A DNA stretch of 64,000 bases from Tetracentron sinense (GCA_015143295.1 CM026557.1:24275760-24339759); one strand, 5' to 3'; shown: positions 11,701 to 24,775, counted from the stretch's first letter. Translations and numbers: made by a program. Notes: generated by a model from the letters alone, not told the origin.

Positions 11701-12215
11701 TTTTTGCCCTATTAGTTGAAATTTTCATGCTTTTAGCTTGCCGTGATAAATTTCTGCATTATTATTTTAATTTTTTTAAATGAGAATGCATGCTTAAGTA
11801 GCATATCTGTGTTAAATAACTGATAGAGTGTATTGCTTCTATTTGAGGTTCCATTCTAAATGGATCTATGGATCTGTGTACTTTAGCTTTTAGCATTTTT
11901 ACCACTAAGGCACTAAGTGTGTATTCCTATCTCCTTTGGCATTTCCTGAAATTAGAATGAAAATTCCATGTTATATATATATATGAGGTTTTTGTTTGTG
12001 TAAGCAGTAGAGCTACTTCCCTCCTAAGTTGCCTAAGAATTTCTAAAGCTATAAATAAAAGAGAGAAAAAAATTATATTTAGGTGTCAATGGCATTTCTG
12101 AAATGTACAGAATGAAAGGTTAATTCTTTATTCTCCAATTGAAGCAGTGGTTGTCTAGTAAATGCTAAAGAAATTTAATCTCTCTATTCTCAAGAAAAGG
12201 TCTTCGGTTCCTTTA

Positions 12216-12362
12216 GGCTATGTTTGGTTGTCGAGAAAACAGGTGAAAATATGGAAAAGAAAAGAAAATTTTGAATTTCTAATACAATTTTTAGTTGAGT
12301 TTTGTCTCATTTTCTTTTCTTTTCCATGTTTTTATTTATTTTCTCGATAACCAAACATAGGG
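12216..12362. mobile_element. Tourist/PIF-Harbinger-like MITE, 147 bp
   Basis: The terminal inverted repeats read GGCTATGTTTGGTTGTCGAG on the left and CCCTATGTTTGGTTATCGAG on the right (read inward). Similarity continues through an A/G-rich stretch to roughly 50 bases per arm. TTA on each side (12,213-12,215 and 12,363-12,365) fits the 3-bp target duplication of PIF/Harbinger elements. There is no coding capacity. Confidence 0.75.
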
Positions 12363-12394
12363 TTAAATAATAGGCAACCATCAATAAAATGCAT

Positions 12395-13215
12395 CATGAC
12401 TAACAGGACATAGACACATTTTATAAGCTGCTCTAGGTGGCTAAAAAGAATTAGTTATTCAAATCTCAATCATTAAAAATTCCAGGCATAATGATGCATG
12501 CTGACCAAGAGGACCCACAACAACAAAGATAACACACATGGGATTAACCTTCCAAAACAGACTGAAAACAGTTACATGAAATTGGTTTACTTGAAAACGA
12601 ACCTCAAATAGTAGAAATCAGCAAATAACATATAAATTTTATGTAAGATTAATGCAGTCCATTTTTCAGAAATCTTTTTTTTTTCTTCTGTAAAGACGAA
12701 GAAACATATTCTATTTTCTCTCCTGTTTACTACAGCGACGAAGAATCAAACTATCACTATATTTATTCCTTTTTCTACTTCTTCTTCCAAGCACTTTGGT
12801 AATCATCTCATTAGAAACCTTGGTCACAGACTCACAACTAATACTAACAGGACATAGACACATTTTACAAGCTGCTCTAGGTGGTTGAAAATAATTACTT
12901 ATTCAAATCTCAATTATTAAAAATTTCAGGCATAATGATACATGCTGACCAAGATGGCCCACAACAACAAAGATAACACACATGGGATTAACCTTCCAAA
13001 ACAGACTGAAAATAGTTACATGAAATTGGTTCACATGAAAACGAACCTCAAATAGTAGAAATCAGCAAATAACATATAAAATTTATTTAAGATTAATGCA
13101 GTCCATTTTTCAAAGGTGCAAACTTAGTGCCCATATATCCATTTTGTTGATTGTCCCATTAGAAACCTTGGTCAAAAACTCACAACTTATACTAACAGGA
13201 CATAGACACATTTTA
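12395..13215 (+). repeat. Direct duplication, about 450-bp period
   Basis: The block from 'CTAACAGGACATAGACACAT' (12,402) to 'GCAGTCCATTTTTCAG' (12,669) recurs at 12,844-13,113 with a handful of substitutions. A partial third copy lies at 13,150-13,216 ('CATTAGAAACCTTGGTCA' to 'GACATAGACACATTTTA'). This is a segmental duplication inside the Helitron candidate. No reading frame is conserved. Confidence 0.8.
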
Positions 13216-14883
13216 TTTCTCTGCATCATTTGTTAGAATTCTTGATTCCAAAGTGATTTTTCTCTTATTTGTTTCATGGACTGTTTGTTTAGATCAATCC
13301 AAAGTCGAAGAGATATTATTGAGATCGAGGTTGGTTGAGCTTGGCCAAGTATTTACCCAACCTTTTCATGCTATTAGTTCCTTTTTTTTTTAATCTGTGA
13401 ATTTTTCCTCTGCATTAGAGTGATATGTTTCATTGAAAAGAAATAGTATAACTTAGAATGGACTTTTCTTGGTGATAGATAATACTTCACTACACATAAA
13501 TTCTACAAAATAGATTTTTAACTTTTGGTGGCTTCCTCAACTACATGTTGTAAACTATAGAAATCATCTTTATTTATCAAGGGATCATCAATTCAATAGT
13601 CTACGAACTTCGTGACCCCCATTTACGTTTAGCATTATCTGTACATTTATGTCAGCCACTCACCTTATGACTACAACCACAACGCCTGTACCAAATGCCT
13701 GATAAACAAATATTATTGAAGGAAGATATTTATTATCATATATAATAAAAAAAATTAAAAGGAATATCCAAGAGAATAGAAAAAAAAATAAAAAGTGGAT
13801 GGCTGTCATAGTTTGAAAGAAAAAGAGGCGGATATGCTTATAGAAAAGTAGATGGTTTTTTCTTACCTATGTTTGTTCAGATGTTTTAAACTTTTAAGTT
13901 CACCAGAGTCAAGCTGACGGTTTGACTGTTGAGCTATCCACCTTCAATGTCATTTCTTGTGAGTTATCGACATTTGATGTCATTTTCTTGTGGGCGATTT
14001 GATTGCTCATAGGTTGTAAGAATATTGAGGAAGATCAGTCTCAAAGATTACTACTTTGATCTCCTTTATAGTGATGAAACAAAATATCTGGAGAATCAGT
14101 GGGTCACTTTGAAGACATGTATACTGAATTTGGATGTATATGTACATACTGGATCTGCCGACATCTATTTTAATGGAAACAAAAAATAACTGATGAATGA
14201 TTAGAAAAGAATTATGAATTGATGTTTATGATCATATGATTTTTTGACTGTGGATATTAGACGTTTGTTAGTTGCTATTATCTATAATATTTTGATCACA
14301 TAATATATATATATATATATAGACTAGATGTGATTATAGTTAGCGACCAATGGAACCTGAATTCCCTTGTGATTGATGGACATATATTTCTTTTCCCTAA
14401 GCAATTAGTAGAGGTATGTTGAAATAGTCAGATTATGGAGTCTTTACAAAGATCACCATAACAAATAGTGAAATTGAGGACCATGACACTAATCCAAACC
14501 CAAATACTATCAGCCATTGTTCTTAATGCACAATTTTATGTAGTTATAAACATAATTATATATATACATATGGATCAACAAATTAATAGATATATAGATA
14601 AGATATTTACAATTCTCTGAATCTGAGAAAATCTTCCTGATAAAGTATCCTTATCCCACACTTTTTGTTATTATATATAATTGTCTCAGAGCTTGAGTTC
14701 CTGTAATTGTGCAGGTTTTTGGTCATTCTCCAATTAGTGCTCAGATTTGGATATGCTCAGATTTGGGTAACGAATTTGGATTTGAGGGCGATTTGTAACA
14801 GTTTTGTGGCAGCAGTTAAACTTTCAAATATTTGGGTTGCAGATTTGATTTCAAGGGGGAATTTGGAACCGTTTTGTGGTAGC

Positions 14884-15091
14884 CATGAAGCGAATGAAGA
14901 AAGTTACAGAGCAAGCTGCTAATGCGTTTTTTGGTTTATCGCTCCCTCAATCGATCGAAGATATATACTACAAATTCTCAAAGCTTATACTAATTGGAAT
15001 CTACTATGGCATCGATGAAAAAAAAATTTTGGATTCTACTATGGTGACCAAGGTCAGTTCTTCCTTCTTTTTTGAGTTGTTCCCCTATTAG
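14884..15091 (+). other. Unidentified exon-like open frame in Helitron candidate
   Basis: A frame beginning MKRMKKVTEQAANAFFGLSL at 14,885 stays open to 15,091. A good donor-like site lies at 15,051-15,052 ('ACCAAG' then GTCAGT), so the exon-like part would be about 167 bases. The overlapping frame at 14,707-14,922 has an acceptor-like 'TTGTGCAG' just before it. I recognise no family. Given its position between putative Helitron ends, a captured gene fragment is a plausible reading; chance is the alternative. Confidence 0.25.
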
Positions 15092-17079
15092 ATACTTGGC
15101 AGCACTAATAAAGCCACATCATTGATAAATCAAGTAATCAGCTCTCTTTCATGCTTACAACCTATTTGATAATCCGAATATGTTGTTGGAACCTGGTCTT
15201 TAAGGCGTTCTTACCTTTCGCCCTTAGAATATATTTCCTTCAGGACTTTTTACCATACACTAAAAATTAACAATTACCTGTCTTTTTTTATATAGGTATG
15301 TAACAAGGATGCTCCATCTCAGGATGCAATTGAGACAATGTGGTATTTAAAGAACCCAAGCTTATGTTCGATTGGAATTTTTTTCCCTACAACTTATACA
15401 AATAGATATGCTATGCACCAATGTAATATTTAAAGAACCCAAGCTTGGATCCCCAGTTGAATTCGAGCTGAGAGGGGATGTGTTATCAACATGACCTATT
15501 TCTATTGTGCTTAGTAGATTGCACTGTTAAATACCCATTAATTTTTTTTTCCTTGGTAAGCTTTATATACCATTCTCGAAAATTTGTGTTTTTTTATATT
15601 ACTACCCGCTTTATGCTTGGACTTTCTTTCATAGTGAAGTTACTGAAGAAATTAAGAAGTCCTCAAGTTGTATATTCTAAAATGTCTATGGGGTTGTCAA
15701 TTTTTTACTGAAGTCTCTTTGGACTGTGGTGGCAACCCATATAATTCATCTTGTCTCTTTTTTAAAGTTGGAGATATTCTATAGTTGTAAACATTATCCG
15801 CTTATTTTAGGCTTATGCTAGAGCGGTTCTATTTTACTATTTGAAATATTCAATAGCAGTCTTTCATTACCTTTAATGCCATATCCACATTCTAATATGA
15901 GGTTGACCTCAACATATGCATGTACTAATGGAGTTTTAAATGAGTGAAGGAATCACCATAATCCCACAATAGGGGCTGTTGCATGATAAATATACTTATT
16001 TATGTATTGTATAGCATTAATTGTTTTCGATCACAGTGGAACTTGAATTTGAATTTCGTAATTTATTTTTATGTTTGCCTTTTCTTTTTGGTTTTCTCCA
16101 TTTGGTCTTTCTTATGATTTCTGGTAATTATATATGATAATTCTTTAATTGTGAAGTAATTTAATTTGATCTTTCTTAACAGATAAAAAATACTAATTAA
16201 AACAATCAGTCTCCTCAATCTCTATATTCTCACCTCTTTCATAATTCACCTTCTTTCTTACACCCTCTTCTTTCTCCCTCAAATTTTCAATTTGTCTTTC
16301 AGTTCTCTAGACCATTGTCCAGGATCCACCATATCATGCAATGTTGACTAGAGTTTCTTGAGCAAGTATCGAGCGACTTTGCTTGAATTTTGATTCCTGT
16401 GTTTTTCTTTCCCTTCAGTGCCAGGGAAAAATGAAAAAAAACATCTATTTTATTGTTTGCTCTTAAGATAACTAGATGAACTTATCATTTCTGTGAGTTT
16501 TTAAGGTAGCGATAGAGATTTGGCCAAAGTTAGATGAAGTAAAATAAGTGGCGTTTGCTAATGCTCTGCAAAATCAAACATGCAATAAAAGAAGAAAATA
16601 AATTTGGGAGAAGAGACATGTGACGTTTGCTTAGTACCATTTTCAATCCTAAGCACGTCCTATTGATGTTGTTGATATGTCTATCTATTAGTTATTGTTA
16701 TTATGGATGATTGTTTTAATCTCAATTAATCTCTTAGATTTTCTCTTCACCCTTTTAATTAATTAAGAGTTTTATATGATTAATTTTACTATTGTCATTT
16801 TTTCCAAGTCATTACTGATCTAAAATCTATTAATTATCATCTTAATCTATTTTCCTCTCTAAATTTGCTATCATAGTTTTCTTCATGTTCATAGCACGGG
16901 GGCGTTTGCTAGTACTTACTTAATTTAGTAATAAATATTTATACTTATGTATATAAGATATTTAATAAATAGTAAATGTAAAGATTAATTATAATTCAAA
17001 ATTCTCATAAGCACATGTGTGTGTGTTGGCCTACAATGTGTTGTGTGTGTGTTTACCATTTACCAAAAAAATCAAGAGT

Positions 17080-17240
17080 GTTATACTCACCCTTTGGACG
17101 TGCTTGGGGTTCACCCCTATAGTCCCACATCGGTAACCGATGTGCTCACCTTGTGGCCTATAAGGCTCCTCCCTCTTTACAAGAGATGGGTCCTTTTGTA
17201 AAGATGTGTTGGACCCAAGTCTCATAAACCAATGTGTACA
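17080..17240 (+). mobile_element. Solo LTR / TRIM-like fragment
   Basis: 'TAGTCCCACATCGGTAACCG', followed by 'TGTGGCCTATAAGGCTCCTC' and 'GGACCCAAGTCTCATAAACC', matches the style of many plant LTR/TRIM sequences that begin near a CCCACATCGG box and carry a TATAAG core. The centre CACATCGGTAACCGATGTG is palindromic apart from its middle base. Similar sequence ('AATTATAATTCAAA', 'GTGTGTTTACCAT') occurs on both sides about 270 bases apart. No coding is present. Confidence 0.45.
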
Positions 17241-17520
17241 GTGTTGACCTATTGTGTGTTTACCATATGCCAAAAAATTATAATTCAAATATATTAATAA
17301 ACATATACAATTATGTCCATGATATATATATTAAATTTAAATATTATCAAAATATAGAAGTACAATAAATTTATATATTTAATTATTATTCATTCAATTC
17401 AAAGGTTAGATGACGACTTCATTTGAGGGTTTCCTTATTGGGTTGGTCTTGGGTTTGCCTTTAAATTAGAAACAATTTGGGTTTACGGTATACTTCCTCA
17501 ACCCTAAACTTGACCCTTTG

Positions 17521-17545
17521 CCTCCCCCCCCCCCCCCCCCCCCCC
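17521..17545. repeat. Poly-C homopolymer (about 22 C)
   Basis: A long C run follows 'CCT' and precedes 'AAATTGACG'. Its exact length may be a sequencing artefact. Confidence 0.9.
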
Positions 17546-18306
17546 AAATTGACGTTCAAGGGCGATAACAACGACAAGTTGTGAGATAAGAGTCAAGCCT
17601 TGAGAGAGATTTTCGTTAAGCTTGTGTCATATTCTCAATTCCTCAATAGTGTGGAATTTCCAAATAACACCTCCAAGTATGGATTTGAATTCTACTCATT
17701 TAGCCCATAAAAACGCTTCAGTTCGGTGCGAAATTGACAAATTTCAATTTCACTATTTTTATAATGCACCTCAAACGACATAATTGAAATTTGTGGATGG
17801 AATTGACAACTTTGTCCATCAATTTTGCAAATCCGAACCCACCCTAGCGTTAGAGGTTAGTAAATTGGTGGGCAAATAATTCACGTCACCGCAAAGGTCT
17901 CAAAATCGAGTCCACCCCCATGGAGGGATACAATCCTACCACTGGAGCAACCAGGGAGACATCCAAATAGAGTTTCAAGCGGTGGTTCAATAATATTTTA
18001 TACAATCATTATATGGTGAATTATCTATGTTAACCTTTGTGAATACATATAAAAATTCATACTTTAAAGAGATGTTAAAGTTTAGATTTGTTGGGGATTG
18101 AAGGAGAATCACCGCGCTACCATCCCAAAAGGCATCCCTTTCGTATGTTTTATCTAAATCTTTGTTAGAGACAACATGTCGTCGTTGGATTCTGCTTGAA
18201 AATCTCATGTATGGTTGTTTTCTCTCAAAAATATCAGTATCTCTTATTACATTTAAGGTTTTCTGAGGGCTTGAATCATGTCATAACCAACCGCACACAC
18301 ACACAC

Positions 18307-18337
<31 letters not shown>

Positions 18338-20220
18338 TCTTTATGGTATTGTGTAGGGTTTAACAATAACTTTATAAGGTTTACATTTGTCAACTTAAAT
18401 CATCAATTGGCAGAACATCAGTGATTGTGATTTTGATAATATAGTAGTGATCTGGTAAGTATAGCATCACCGTTATAAATGGGTAGCAACAATCTGTTGA
18501 AAATGACCACCAATAAATATTAGGAAATGTCTTTTGTGTTTAAGATTTCATTGATCATGATAAATGCAGATCTTTACTGTGTTGCTCATATCACAATATT
18601 GTTATGTGCATTAATAGGTTTTCTATTATTTTTTGTAAAGAAGATGGTCCAAAATTGATGGTAGAGTCAGTTCAATTTCTAGTTCTCTTGACTTTTATCA
18701 CAACTCCTCTTGCCCCATAGTTGTACAAACGTTTTCTCAATGGATAATTGTTTGATTATCTATCATATGTTAATCTACGTAATGGTCCATAATTTTACGA
18801 GCTTTGAATAATTCTTCATTCAAAAACATGCAGGCATGAACTTAAATTCATATCGATCACCTAGCTATGGATTTTGTTGTGAAAATCGAAGTGATCTTAC
18901 ATAAAAAGATGTAAAAAAGATTTTTACTAATGTTAATGAAATGCCTATATTTGTAATTGGCAAATTCTGTTGTCAAAACCTAGTCAAGTTAGAGTCATAG
19001 GTCGGTCTATTAGAGTTGATAAAGTGCAAAAGTGATAATGAAGAAGCTCCAGAGGAATGCTACTAAACATATCATGCCGGTGCAATGATCTCGTACCTTA
19101 AGATGGTAAGTGACTTAGTGACCTAGACTAGACTGTACCTTAGGTGATTAACTAATAAAATTTATATTAAACCTTAGGTGATAAATAAACTTGGCATTTG
19201 AATTGAAACTCAGATGAAAATAGCTAAACTACAGATTACAGAGGAACTCTCTCGAGCGAGGTAACTGGTCATTCAAGCGACACCAAGAAAACCTCAAATT
19301 ATATTACTACTTTATTTTCCTGCATATTATCAAAATATGAAAATTGGACTGTACTACTATATCATTGATGATTTATGTTAATATATGAAAAATAGTCTAG
19401 ATGGACTAAGAATTTTGTTGGGCTTCATATCTCACTGATGTTTCATGTCAGCAAATCATGATGTTGTTGTCTGGTGAATAGGAGGTTTCGATTGGATATT
19501 TTGAGGATGTAAAGATTGTATTTAGCGCATCATAGGCTCCTATTTTGTAGAATGCTCTAATGTAAAGAATACATGTATCTGGTTTATAATGATGGCTATT
19601 GTGATGACCAGTATATGTTGCTTTACTTAAGCCTTTGATAAAAGTTGAAAATTTCCCGCATTTTCACGGGCAAATTCTTTCGTTGTATCTTAATGGCAAA
19701 CAGGCGCACGTCTCAAAATATAATTTCCTAGGGTGCGGATTCGGGACGACACACCCATTCTCCACATTACCCATTTTCGGGTTAAAATTACTTCACAACC
19801 CTTAATCACAATCACATATCATTCAAACAGACAATCACATAAATAAGAATAGTCTCGGAAAGCTAACTGTTCCTAAACCCAAAATAGTTCAACTGGTTTC
19901 TGTATTTCAGCATTTTAACCTAATTTAAGTTCTAATTTGGAAAACGATAAACATGAACATCAAGGGTTATTTCATTGTCTTTCAAATCTCACAAGAATCA
20001 CTCGATTATGATTTGTGAGCACAAAACTATGGCCTCATAAAGCTGACTGTTCCTAAAACTAAAACAGTCCGACCAGTTTCGGTAATATAATTAGTGAATA
20101 CTTTGCTCCACGTACCACCCCTGGGTAGGTCCCAACCTTCTATTAAAAGTGTCTTAGCTACAAAGGATGCAAAAGAAACAACTAACTTGAGTATTGGGAG
20201 ATGGATATATGACACGTATT
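17546..20220. other. Non-coding stretch, no gene recognised
   Basis: No supported coding region. A CA/TA microsatellite lies at 18,294-18,338. A motif around 'CTGTTCCTAAA' is repeated at about 19,868 and 20,045. The hairpin-like 'CCCGCATTTTCACGGG' at 19,655 is not followed by a Helitron CTRR-T end. The last part may be the 5' region of the degenerate hAT that follows. Confidence 0.4.
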
Positions 20221-20244
20221 CCTTTTAATGCAGTCAATTCTTTT

Positions 20245-22215
20245 TACTTTTAGCCTATGGTCGATGCCATTGCTGAGATTGGTCCAGGTACAAGGTTCCT
20301 TCGTATCATAATATTCGAACTCATATACTGCGACAAAATGTGAGGGAAGTGAAGTTGTACATGGATACCTTTAGATCACACTAGTCAGAGACTGGATGTA
20401 CCATAATGACAGATGGTTGACTTGATAAAAGGAGCAAAACTTTGATGTGGACTATTTTTGTTAAGTCAGTTGATGCTTCTGATATAGTAAAGACAACAAG
20501 TAATCTTTTTTATGTGGCTAACTATGTGGCTGCAAGAAGATTGTTAATAGAAAAATATCCTTTTATATCTTGGTCACCTTGTGTTACACATTTTTTAAAT
20601 CTTATTCTAAAGAAAATTGGAGAAATTGAATTTGTGGTTGCAGTGGTTGAGCAGGAGGCCAAAATCACTAAATTTGTTTATAATCACATATACGTGTTTG
20701 CTATATTGAGGAGGAGACCTAATTGGACGGAGATTATCCGTCCTACTGCTACTAGATTTGCAACAAATTTAATTGTATTACAAAGCATTCTCTAGCATAG
20801 GAGTGATTTGCAACACTTGGTTACGTGTAGATAATTTTTGGATTATAAATATGTCAAGTCTATTTTGGGGAAGAAATTTGTCAAATTATTTTTTTATCAT
20901 AAATTCTCGACTGGTTGTACTATTCTCGTTAGAATCATGGAACCACTGGTCCGAGTATTGAGGATTGTAGATTCTAATGAGAGGCCAACAATGAGATATT
21001 TATATTAAGGGATCCATCAAGCTCAGGAAGCAATTAAGATATTGTTTAATAATAATAAGAGATTGCATGCACCTTATATTAATATAATTGATCGACACTG
21101 GGATAAACAACTGAATCAAAGTCTACATGCCGTTGGTTATTTTCTTAACCCTATCTTTCAATACAGTCCTAACGCATTGTTAAACTTACCTGAAGTAATG
21201 AGTTGATTGTTTGATGTGATAGAAAAGCTAGCTGATAATCTAGCACATGCAACTTTGATGATACAAGATATAAAGGTCTTTCGAGAATGTCGTAGCGATT
21301 TTGGATGACAAGTTACAATGAACTCATGCAAAACTATACTTCCAGGTATTATAATTTGTTTGTTTTTAGTAAGTTTGGAAAATGAATTATTGTTATTTAT
21401 AAGTTGTAACTTGTAATTCATTCAAAATTTTATTGTTTAATAATAATTTTGTACTTCAGATGAATGGTGGTGAATGTTTGGAGGAACTGCTCCAAATCTC
21501 CAAATGTTGGCAATTTGTATATTAAGTCAAATGTGTAGTTCGTCTAGATGTGAAAGCAGTTGGACACTCGAAGAAAATGAATAGATTGGAACACCAACGA
21601 CTTAATGACTTTGTATATGTGCACTACAATTTAAGATTGAAACAGAGGTATGATATAATTAGTATTAGTATGATACTATGTCATTTTGCTTACTTTTTTT
21701 GGTTATTTCACTTTTAGTTTTTGATAATATTAATGACTTGTAAGGAAATGAAGAGAGAAATGAATCTTGATCCTATAGACATTGACTAGATCGATGTCAC
21801 AGAAGATTGGATTATAGATAATGATGAAGAACCTCCTACACTTGACACTTATGAGGTAGAATATATTCTTTCTGAAGATATATTACCAAGAATTGAAAGA
21901 CAATGCCGTCGTGCACAATAATGAGGTATTTAGTGTTTACAGTAGTCAATTACTAAATTTCTATTACTTATGAAATTGTATAATCAATAATGCACTTTAT
22001 TATTAAATAATATTTTTTTGTTCAATGTTTGTAAAGCAGATCATGAAGATGTTATCGATCAAACAAACAAAACCCCAAAAGATATATGCATGTTTGGCAT
22101 CCAAAGTCAAGGATGTCAAGAGAATCACTCTCCACTACTGCCACCCGCCCTTACCCGAGATCAACCTGATGAAGTTGAAAGTGCAGATGGTGATGATGAT
22201 TAGGCTTGGTTACGT
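20245..22215 (+). pseudogene. Degenerate hAT transposase (DUF659 plus hAT dimerisation)
   Basis: Fragments in several frames line up in order with plant DUF659-type hAT transposases. They are 'PMVDAIAEIG' near 20,258, 'FVKSVDASDIVKTTSNLF' at 20,457, 'YPFISWSPCVTHFLNLILK' at 20,556 and 'TEIIRPTATRFATN' at 20,729. Further fragments are 'MGPL.RVLRIVDSNERPTM' near 20,940, 'SLHAVGYFLNPIFQYSPN' near 21,120, 'NRLEHQRLNDFVYVHYNLRL' at about 21,578 and an acidic tail 'DWIIDNDEEPPTLDTYEVEY' near 21,800. Stops, frameshifts and a deletion in the middle make it a dead copy. The N-terminal BED finger was not found. Confidence 0.75.
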
Positions 22216-22649
22216 TGAAAATACCATTAGTTGTGTTGGATGTTTTTAATGATCTTTAGAAACTTGAATTTGATAGCATAGTGTCATAGTTGATGATACT
22301 ATATCTCTTTTTTCACGTTGGTTAATAACTTGATGATGGTTGCCAGACTATATTGTTTGTGTATGACTTGGTGGTTAGTGGTTACTAAACTTCAACTTCT
22401 ATGTTTTTCTTTTAAAAAAATTTACATGTATTTTGAATTTCTTACTTCTTAAAGCCTTTTAGTGTATCAAAGTAATAATTTTTAGTGCGCAAACTATTAT
22501 TGATGTAATAGTTGTGTTCTACTGGTATTTTTAGTGCAAAAGAACAACTAAAAACGGGTTTTGGGGCTTAAAAAACAGGTTTTTGAAGGTTTTACTACCA
22601 AACTGATCGGACTGGCTGGTTGAATCGATGGAGCCAGGAACGGGTCCTC

Positions 22650-22675
22650 TTGTCGGTCCAGTTCTAAAAACACTG
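22650..22675 (+). repeat. Probable right terminus of the degenerate hAT
   Basis: 'GGTCCAGTTCTAAAAACACTG' ends with CACTG, the complement of a CAGTGTTTTT start seen in hAT families. The next octamer is GTTCAACA. A matching left terminus was not found, so the element's start is undefined. Confidence 0.45.
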
Positions 22676-23359
22676 GTTCAACACTAAGTTAGACAATTTC
22701 TTATGATCAAACATTCGTTAGTGATACTACTAAAATACTCATTGATTAGAAAATTACAAATATATCCTCAAAAATAAATTTAAAAATTTAGGATCACTAA
22801 AAAAATGTTCATTTTGCATCGAAGGAAGAATCAATCCTCTACTACCATCACCTAACACTAATTGCTACGATGACTCTGTTCCAATGACAATTTCAATTGC
22901 TACCCTTCAAGAAAAAAAGCAAGCAAAGTAATCTCCCAAAACACCAGTTGCAACTACTAGTTCTTGTTGATTATATTCGCATAACCACAACTGTAACAAT
23001 CATGCAAATCAATGGATAGAAGGAGGGAAGCAGGATATGAAGGACACTACGTAAAAGGAGTTAAGTATACAATTGAAAGATGCTATCAATCACTACAAGT
23101 GATCCAAATATTTTCTAAAACCGTACCATAAATGATAATTAATACCTGATCGGAAAACACATACAGTTAATGTTGTGTCGTGTTACAAATTTATTAGAGA
23201 AAAAAGAGGTGTAAGGGTAAAACATTATTCTACTGTAATCAATACCTGATGGCCACATGTCTCAACCCCCTAAAACATTTATGAAGCCGCCACATGCCCA
23301 TCCCTACTGCTTGGGTTAGTAATAACAAGCATACAAATTTGCTTTTAAAAAACAGAAAA
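22676..23359. other. Non-coding stretch, nothing recognised
   Basis: AT-rich sequence with no open frame of note, no repeat structure beyond short A/T tracts and no splice-bounded exon candidate. Confidence 0.4.
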
Positions 23360-23541
23360 GTGTAAGTCTATGGGTACTCCCAAATCCCAATCCTTTAATT
23401 TAGTTATTAAAGGGTCAAGATTAGAACTGATGTGACATTAGCAAAGATAAAATAAGCCAAGCAAAATTTTGACTCTTTGTGGTTAGCCATAGACGGTTAG
23501 GATTCGGGAGTATATTTGGGAGTACCTGTAGACTGACTTAA
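23360..23541. mobile_element. MITE, about 182 bp, TIR TAAGTCTATGGGTACTCCC
   Basis: The left end TAAGTCTATGGGTACTCCCA pairs with the right end read inward, TAAGTCAGTCTACAGGTACTCC. The internal part holds 'CCCAAATCCCAATCC' facing 'GGATTCGGGAG'. Similar half-copies occur near 30,270 and 31,110-31,165. The class was not determined because the target duplication is unclear. Confidence 0.55.
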
Positions 23542-23551
23542 TAAAAAATGG

Positions 23552-23660
23552 GTGTTGTTACGAGCACACCGATATTTACCAAATAAAATGTAAAAATTTC
23601 TACTAGTACACCAAAAAGTTAAAAAAAAATACTTATAATTATTTTTAACTATACACCATT
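23552..23660 (+). repeat. Single terminus of the GGGTGTTGTTA...GCACACC repeat family
   Basis: 'GGGTGTTGTTACGAGCACACC', followed by an AT-rich stretch with 'TACACCAAAAAG' and 'CTATACACCATTC', matches (inverted) the copy at about 29,940-30,012 and the ends of the elements at 24,095-30,160. No partner terminus was identified next to it. Confidence 0.5.
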
Positions 23661-24775
23661 CTATAACATAATTAGTGGTTGGGAAAAAGTGTTATCAGAG
23701 TTGAGAGTGCCGGAAAATGAGCATTTCATTTTAATTAGCGTGCTTGCAAGTCACTAATTAATTTCATCAATATTAAAATTATAAACCCTCAAACCCCGTT
23801 CCATTCCATATAATCAACATAAAAAAAAAACTATACAAATCATGAAAGACAAACTCAAATTTGACAAAGAGAGAATATAGTAGGGAGAGAGATGAAGATT
23901 GAAGAACAATGAAGAGCCTAGGATTTAAGGTTACTAAGAATAGGAAAAACTTACAGTAGTTTGTGTTTCTACAACTCGTTAGCTCTTGAAAGGTAAGGTA
24001 AGAGAAGTTTCACGAGTTCATTCTTAAAAAGAAATAAGTTTTTAGAAGAGGGTTTAGGGGTATGGGTGTGCATAGACAAGACATTATTTAAAAAGGGTGG
24101 TGTTAGGTGCACACCAAAATTTGATGACTACCCCCCATTTTTAAAATTTGATGACTACCCCCCATTTTTAAAATTTGAGGACTACACACCATTAATTTCT
24201 TAAAATTTTAAATGCACACCAAAATAAAAAAGAATGTTTATAAATTTTATATTACACACCAAACTTGAAATCTATACTATATACTAAAGAAATAGGATGC
24301 TTAGGTGGCACCTTTCTTTAGCCTTTATTTTCTCTTAGTTTTGCCACATCATCCCACTCATTTATTAGATTGTGTTTGACACTTTAAAATTCTTCTATTC
24401 CCTCCATTTCCTTCTTTTCATTTATGAGTCTACCTAAATAAAGTCTATAACCGACCATAATGATACTCAACATGACACTTTAAAATCTTTTCCCAAGAAT
24501 TGCATTGGTTAACTCTTCATCTCTCATAGTTTGTTACGTGGGAGAAAGTTCATTCTCCCGTATCAGTCCTTCCCTCTCCATTTTCCAAAAAAAAAACCTC
24601 TCTCCTCTATGATATAAAGACTCATAAAGAATCTTTGGCTTTAGATTTTCTTTATCGATTTTAATTGACTAGCTTTTCATCTGGCTCATGATCAAAATAC
24701 TAAAATTTTCTATTTCACCAGATTTTGTTCTTTTTGGTTGATTCTATCTTATTGATCTGTTGTTTCTTGTTGGTA

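Larger units (their letters stand above)
10672..16912 (+). mobile_element. Candidate Helitron, about 6.2 kb, with gene-like fragments
   Basis: The 5' end reads TCTATACTACTCCTATA after a host A (10,671), matching the TC start of plant Helitrons. The 3' end reads 'GCACGGGGGCGTTTGCTAG' followed by host T (16,913), with the required CTAG-T and a GC-rich block about 10 bases before it. The expected hairpin at 16,881-16,901 is degenerate. No Rep/helicase frame was seen, so it would be non-autonomous. The interior holds a TTC microsatellite, repeated exon-like segments, a Tourist MITE and an unidentified reading frame near 14,880. That these two ends belong to one element is inference from spacing and order. 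Confidence 0.45.

Noticed and set aside
17031..17288. 85-residue minus-strand frame
   Set aside because: It lies across an LTR/TRIM-like sequence with palindromic CCCACATCGG; composition and position argue against a gene.
19655..19690. Hairpin-like CCCGCATTTTCACGGG as a Helitron 3' end
   Set aside because: The arms pair only over four bases and no CTRR-T terminus follows at the expected distance.
23552..24110. An element bounded by 23,552 and 24,095
   Set aside because: The two termini are in direct, not inverted, orientation, so they cannot be the two ends of one TIR element.
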